Origin: an uncultured Acidimicrobiaceae bacterium
GTDB lineage: Bacteria; Actinomycetota; Acidimicrobiia; Spongiisociales; UBA5794
Length of the DNA: 64,000 nt
Assembly: GCA_947259365.1 (NCBI GenBank)
Contig: CAMYMC010000008.1
Location: 144,957-208,956, forward strand
Reading direction: 5' to 3'
The stretch's first letter is position 1; every line of letters begins with the position of its first letter. Below the pieces are notes generated by a model that was not told the origin of the DNA, searched no databases, and saw only the letters and a list, made by a program, of their open reading frames with translations. Both the position numbers and the translations under genes were made by a program. Of this stretch, positions 61,754 through 64,000 are shown piece after piece.

Positions 61754-62909
61754 CGAAACACAGTTCGGGGTGCAGGTCGCAGCCACCGTTGCGGTGGCTG
61801 TTGCTTTCGGGCCGGTCCGCCGCCGTGCCCAGCGGTGGGCCAACCGTGTCGTGTACGGGGAGCGGGCAACTCCCTATGAGGTGCTGGCACGGTTCTCGCA
61901 CCGGGCAGCGGAGGCCTCCGACGACGAGTTGCTGGCTCGCATACCACGGCTCATCGTCGACGGCACCGGGGCCCTCGAGGCCACCCTCTGGGTGAGATCC
62001 GGTGAGAGGTTTAGGGCTGCGGCGACTTGGCCGGAGTCCGCCGGTCGATCCGACATTCCGGGAGTCGACTCCTTCGATGACCCAGAAGCCCACTACTCGT
62101 TGCCGGTGTTCCACGACGGTGAGCTTCTGGGGGGCCTCTCGCTGGTCAAGACGGGGGGGGAAACGTTGCCACCTGCAGAAGAGCAACTCCTGGCGGATCT
62201 GGCATCGGGGATGGGCCTGGCGCTACGCAACGCCACCCTCACCTCTCAGCTCCGAAACCAGGTGGAAGAGCTGGAGGCCTCCAGGGAGCGAATCCTCGCC
62301 GTCGCCGACGAAGCTCGTAGGGCCCTCGAGCACGACCTCGACAGCGGGCCGCAACAGCAACTGGTGGCGCTCAAGGTGATGCTGGGGCCGACTCGAAAGC
62401 AGGCCGCCCAGGCCGGCGCCACCAAGACCGCCGAGATCCTCGCCCAGCTCGAAACCGCAGCCGGCGAGGCCATCCGCGCTGTCAGGGATTTCTCCGGTGG
62501 GGTGTACCCACCGCTGCTCGAGGCCGAGGGCCTAGCGGTCGCAATTGCACAGCAGACCCAGAAGGCGGCGGTGCCCGTGACCGTGGAAGCCGACGGCATC
62601 GGCCGCTACACGCGTGAGGTCGAAGCCGCGGTGTACTTCACGATCCTCGAAGCGCTCCAGAACGTCGCCAAGTACGCCGAGGCATCCACGGTGTCGGTGA
62701 CCTTGCGCCATGTCGAAGAGGAGCTCAGCTTCGAGGTCACGGACAACGGGCGAGGGTTCGACCCAACGACGGTCGCCGCTCGTTCCGGGCTGGCGAACAT
62801 GGCCGACCGTCTCGACGCCGTCGGCGGCGCCTGGAAGCTGGAATCCGCACCCGGATCGGGCACGACTGTGGCAGGCAGGGTGCCGATCGGTGACCGGGTG
62901 AGCGTCTAG
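61710..62909 (+). CDS. Sensor kinase 2, GAF-kinase part: ATPase domain intact, phospho-His replaced by Asp
   Basis: A 399-residue frame from GTG 61710, which has GGTGAT 5 nt upstream, so independent initiation is possible. One hydrophobic segment precedes a GAF-like region (about 60-185). The H-box reads LEHDLDSGPQQQLVAL: the phospho-His position is Asp 211, although a His sits three residues earlier where the family has Arg. The ATPase domain is complete: N-box ILEALQNVAKYAEA (N318), G1 TDNGRGFDP (D345) and G2 SGLANMADRL. It should bind ATP but cannot autophosphorylate at the normal site. Its TAG stop shares CTAG with the converging regulator. Confidence 0.85.
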   Translation: MGIVVGVGSVVGSGDETQFGVQVAATVAVAVAFGPVRRRAQRWANRVVYGERATPYEVLARFSHRAAEASDDELLARIPRLIVDGTGALEATLWVRSGERFRAAATWPESAGRSDIPGVDSFDDPEAHYSLPVFHDGELLGGLSLVKTGGETLPPAEEQLLADLASGMGLALRNATLTSQLRNQVEELEASRERILAVADEARRALEHDLDSGPQQQLVALKVMLGPTRKQAAQAGATKTAEILAQLETAAGEAIRAVRDFSGGVYPPLLEAEGLAVAIAQQTQKAAVPVTVEADGIGRYTREVEAAVYFTILEALQNVAKYAEASTVSVTLRHVEEELSFEVTDNGRGFDPTTVAARSGLANMADRLDAVGGAWKLESAPGSGTTVAGRVPIGDRVSV

Positions 62910-63277
62910 TTGCTCGCTTGGCTCCATGCCTCTTCGAGAGCATCCATGTCGAAATCGGATTTCGGGATGAACGCATGCGCCCCGGCGTCGAGTGCGGTCT
63001 GCCGGTAATCGCCGGACTCGTGGGTAGACATGACCACCACGTGGGGCGGATCGTCGAGCTCCCTGATTCTCCGCGTCGCCTCGAGCCCGTCCATGAGCGG
63101 CATCTGTACGTCCATGAGAACGAGGTCCGGCTTCAACGCCAGCGCCATCTCGACGCCCTCTTCGCCGTTCCGAGCCTCGCCGACGACCTCGAAGCCGTCC
63201 GTCATCTCCACCACCATGCGCGCCGCATCCCGAAACGGGAGCTGATCGTCGACAATCAGGACGCGCACGTCAGACAT
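62906..63277 (-). CDS. Single-domain response regulator (CheY-like receiver)
   Basis: A 123-residue stand-alone receiver: acidic pair in VRVLIVDDQ (10-11), phospho-acceptor D56 in LVLMDVQMP, Ser/Thr in VVVMSTHES and Lys in AFIPKSDF. There is no output domain, so it probably acts by protein contact or as a phosphate sink. ATG 63277 starts directly before the first strand; ATG 63286 is an alternative. It faces kinase 2 tail to tail, the two stop codons overlapping in CTAG. Confidence 0.9.
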   Translation of the reverse strand: MSDVRVLIVDDQLPFRDAARMVVEMTDGFEVVGEARNGEEGVEMALALKPDLVLMDVQMPLMDGLEATRRIRELDDPPHVVVMSTHESGDYRQTALDAGAHAFIPKSDFDMDALEEAWSQASN

Positions 63278-63360
63278 GGATTCCATGCCTCAATCGTGAG
63301 GCCAGAGGCGACGGCCGACCAGGGCGCGGGCCCGGGTCACGAGGTGTAGCGAACACCACT

Positions 63361-64000
63361 TCACTCCCCCGCTTCGGCGAGGTAGAGGAGGACCGCGCGC
63401 ACCCTGCGGTGGGTCGCTTCTTCGAACGACAGGTCGAGTTTCGTGAAGATCGCGTTGATGTGCTTCTCCACGGCCCGCTGGGAGATGTACAGCGCATCGG
63501 CGATGCCGGCATTGTTGCGGCCCTGCGCCATCTCGGCGAGCACCTCGAGCTCTCTCGGGCTGAGTCGCGACAGCACCGACGCCTTCTCCCTGACCCTGGC
63601 CGCGACGAGGAGATCGACGACCTGCGGGTCGACGGTCGAGCCTCCGTTCGCCACCTCCGCCATCGCGGCGGCGATCACATCGATGTCCCCGACGTGGTCC
63701 TTGAGGAGGTAGGCCCGCCCGGCCGATCCCTCCCGAAACAGCCGCAATGCGTACTCGGGCTCTGCGTAGTGGCTCAGCACGACGACTCCGGTGTCGGGGT
63801 AGTGCTCGCGGATGTGGTCGGCGGCGCGGATGCCCTCGTCGGTCTGGGTCGGCGGCATCCGAATGTCGGTGATGACCACCGCCGGCTCGAGCTCGGCGAC
63901 GGTCTCGATGAGCTCGTCGTACGTCTCGCACACCGCGACGAGCTCGACATCGTCGAGGCCGCCGAGCAGCGAGACGAGCGCCTCGCGCATGAGATAGCTG
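63361..64000 (-). CDS. NarL/FixJ-type response regulator, N-terminus beyond window
   Basis: The frame is open to the window edge (SYLMREALVSLLGG), so the first receiver strand is cut off. The receiver keeps the phospho-acceptor in VVITDIRMPP and Lys in YLLKDHVG and is closely similar to the receiver of the cyclase at 57416. The C-terminal LuxR helix-turn-helix is intact (LSPRELEVLAEMAQGRNNAG and YISQRAVEKHINAIFTKLDL). It is the most likely DNA-binding output of the kinase pair. It lies 83 nt upstream of the CheY-like gene on the same strand. Confidence 0.92.
   Translation of the reverse strand, partial: SYLMREALVSLLGGLDDVELVAVCETYDELIETVAELEPAVVITDIRMPPTQTDEGIRAADHIREHYPDTGVVVLSHYAEPEYALRLFREGSAGRAYLLKDHVGDIDVIAAAMAEVANGGSTVDPQVVDLLVAARVREKASVLSRLSPRELEVLAEMAQGRNNAGIADALYISQRAVEKHINAIFTKLDLSFEEATHRRVRAVLLYLAEAGE

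Noticed and set aside
61690..61760. Programmed ribosomal frameshift in kinase 2
   Set aside because: No slippery heptamer is present at the junction, and residues are missing as well as the frame changed, which fits deletion or assembly error.

Overview
This window is high-GC bacterial chromosome with dense coding on both strands, frequent GTG starts and many 1-20 nt gene overlaps. I see no rRNA, tRNA, CRISPR array, phage or insertion sequence. The gene content suggests an actinobacterium (Actinomycetota): an Eis-type acetyltransferase, three luciferase-like F420/flavin oxidoreductases, two PPOX flavin/F420 proteins, a menaquinone (not ubiquinone) pathway, HisKA_3 kinases with NarL-type partners, and many TANNNT -10 boxes placed 6-9 nt before start codons, the leaderless-mRNA arrangement. 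A lineage outside the classical mycobacteria/streptomycetes is my inference.

Layout. 1-6 kb: glutamate synthase gltB-gltD. 6-18 kb: single-gene and two-gene units (NAD-binding protein, Eis, LLM oxidoreductase, PPOX protein, class V aminotransferase, a heterodimeric ABC exporter, a membrane-bound EEP phosphodiesterase, an M3 peptidase). 17.5-25 kb: menaquinone genes menE, menB, menA, menD, menF on alternating strands; menF ends a four-gene run with a CBS-BON sensor and an acyltransferase/acyl-CoA synthetase fusion. 28-32.6 kb: lipoprotein, PPOX, TerC, Ycf46-like AAA ATPase, then an orphan ArsR with a clear operator. 32.6-40.6 kb: ABC-F protein, LLM oxidoreductase facing a KAS III enzyme, metallo-beta-lactamase fold enzyme, GGDEF-EAL protein, another LLM. 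40.7-45.8 kb: a CoA-linked aromatic degradation set (SDR, enoyl-CoA hydratase, acyl-CoA dehydrogenase, fused flavin monooxygenase/old yellow enzyme like 2-aminobenzoyl-CoA monooxygenase/reductase). 45.8-51.4 kb: MFS, CorA, MscS, and an ECF sigma/anti-sigma operon ending in a short MscS-like protein and LapA. 51.4-53.9 kb: a RimK glutamate-ligase operon with a retropepsin-like protease and an AstE/aspartoacylase-like deacylase. 54-57.3 kb: a 22-residue-repeat protein and a universal stress protein/UbiB kinase fusion. 57.4-64 kb: a signalling island of one receiver-cyclase, two tandem HisKA_3 kinases and two response regulators.

The most striking item is the kinase pair. The first kinase keeps the phospho-accepting histidine but has lost the ATP-binding motifs; the second keeps N, G1 and G2 boxes but has Asp where the histidine should be. 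The genes overlap by ATGA, follow a receiver-cyclase with a relic LuxR helix-turn-helix, and face two further response regulators. The pair reads as a split, trans-phosphorylating kinase. One caution is that the second kinase carries a frame break in its membrane region, and an unrelated hydrolase gene near 24.3 kb has a similar out-of-frame internal loss, so assembly error must be excluded.
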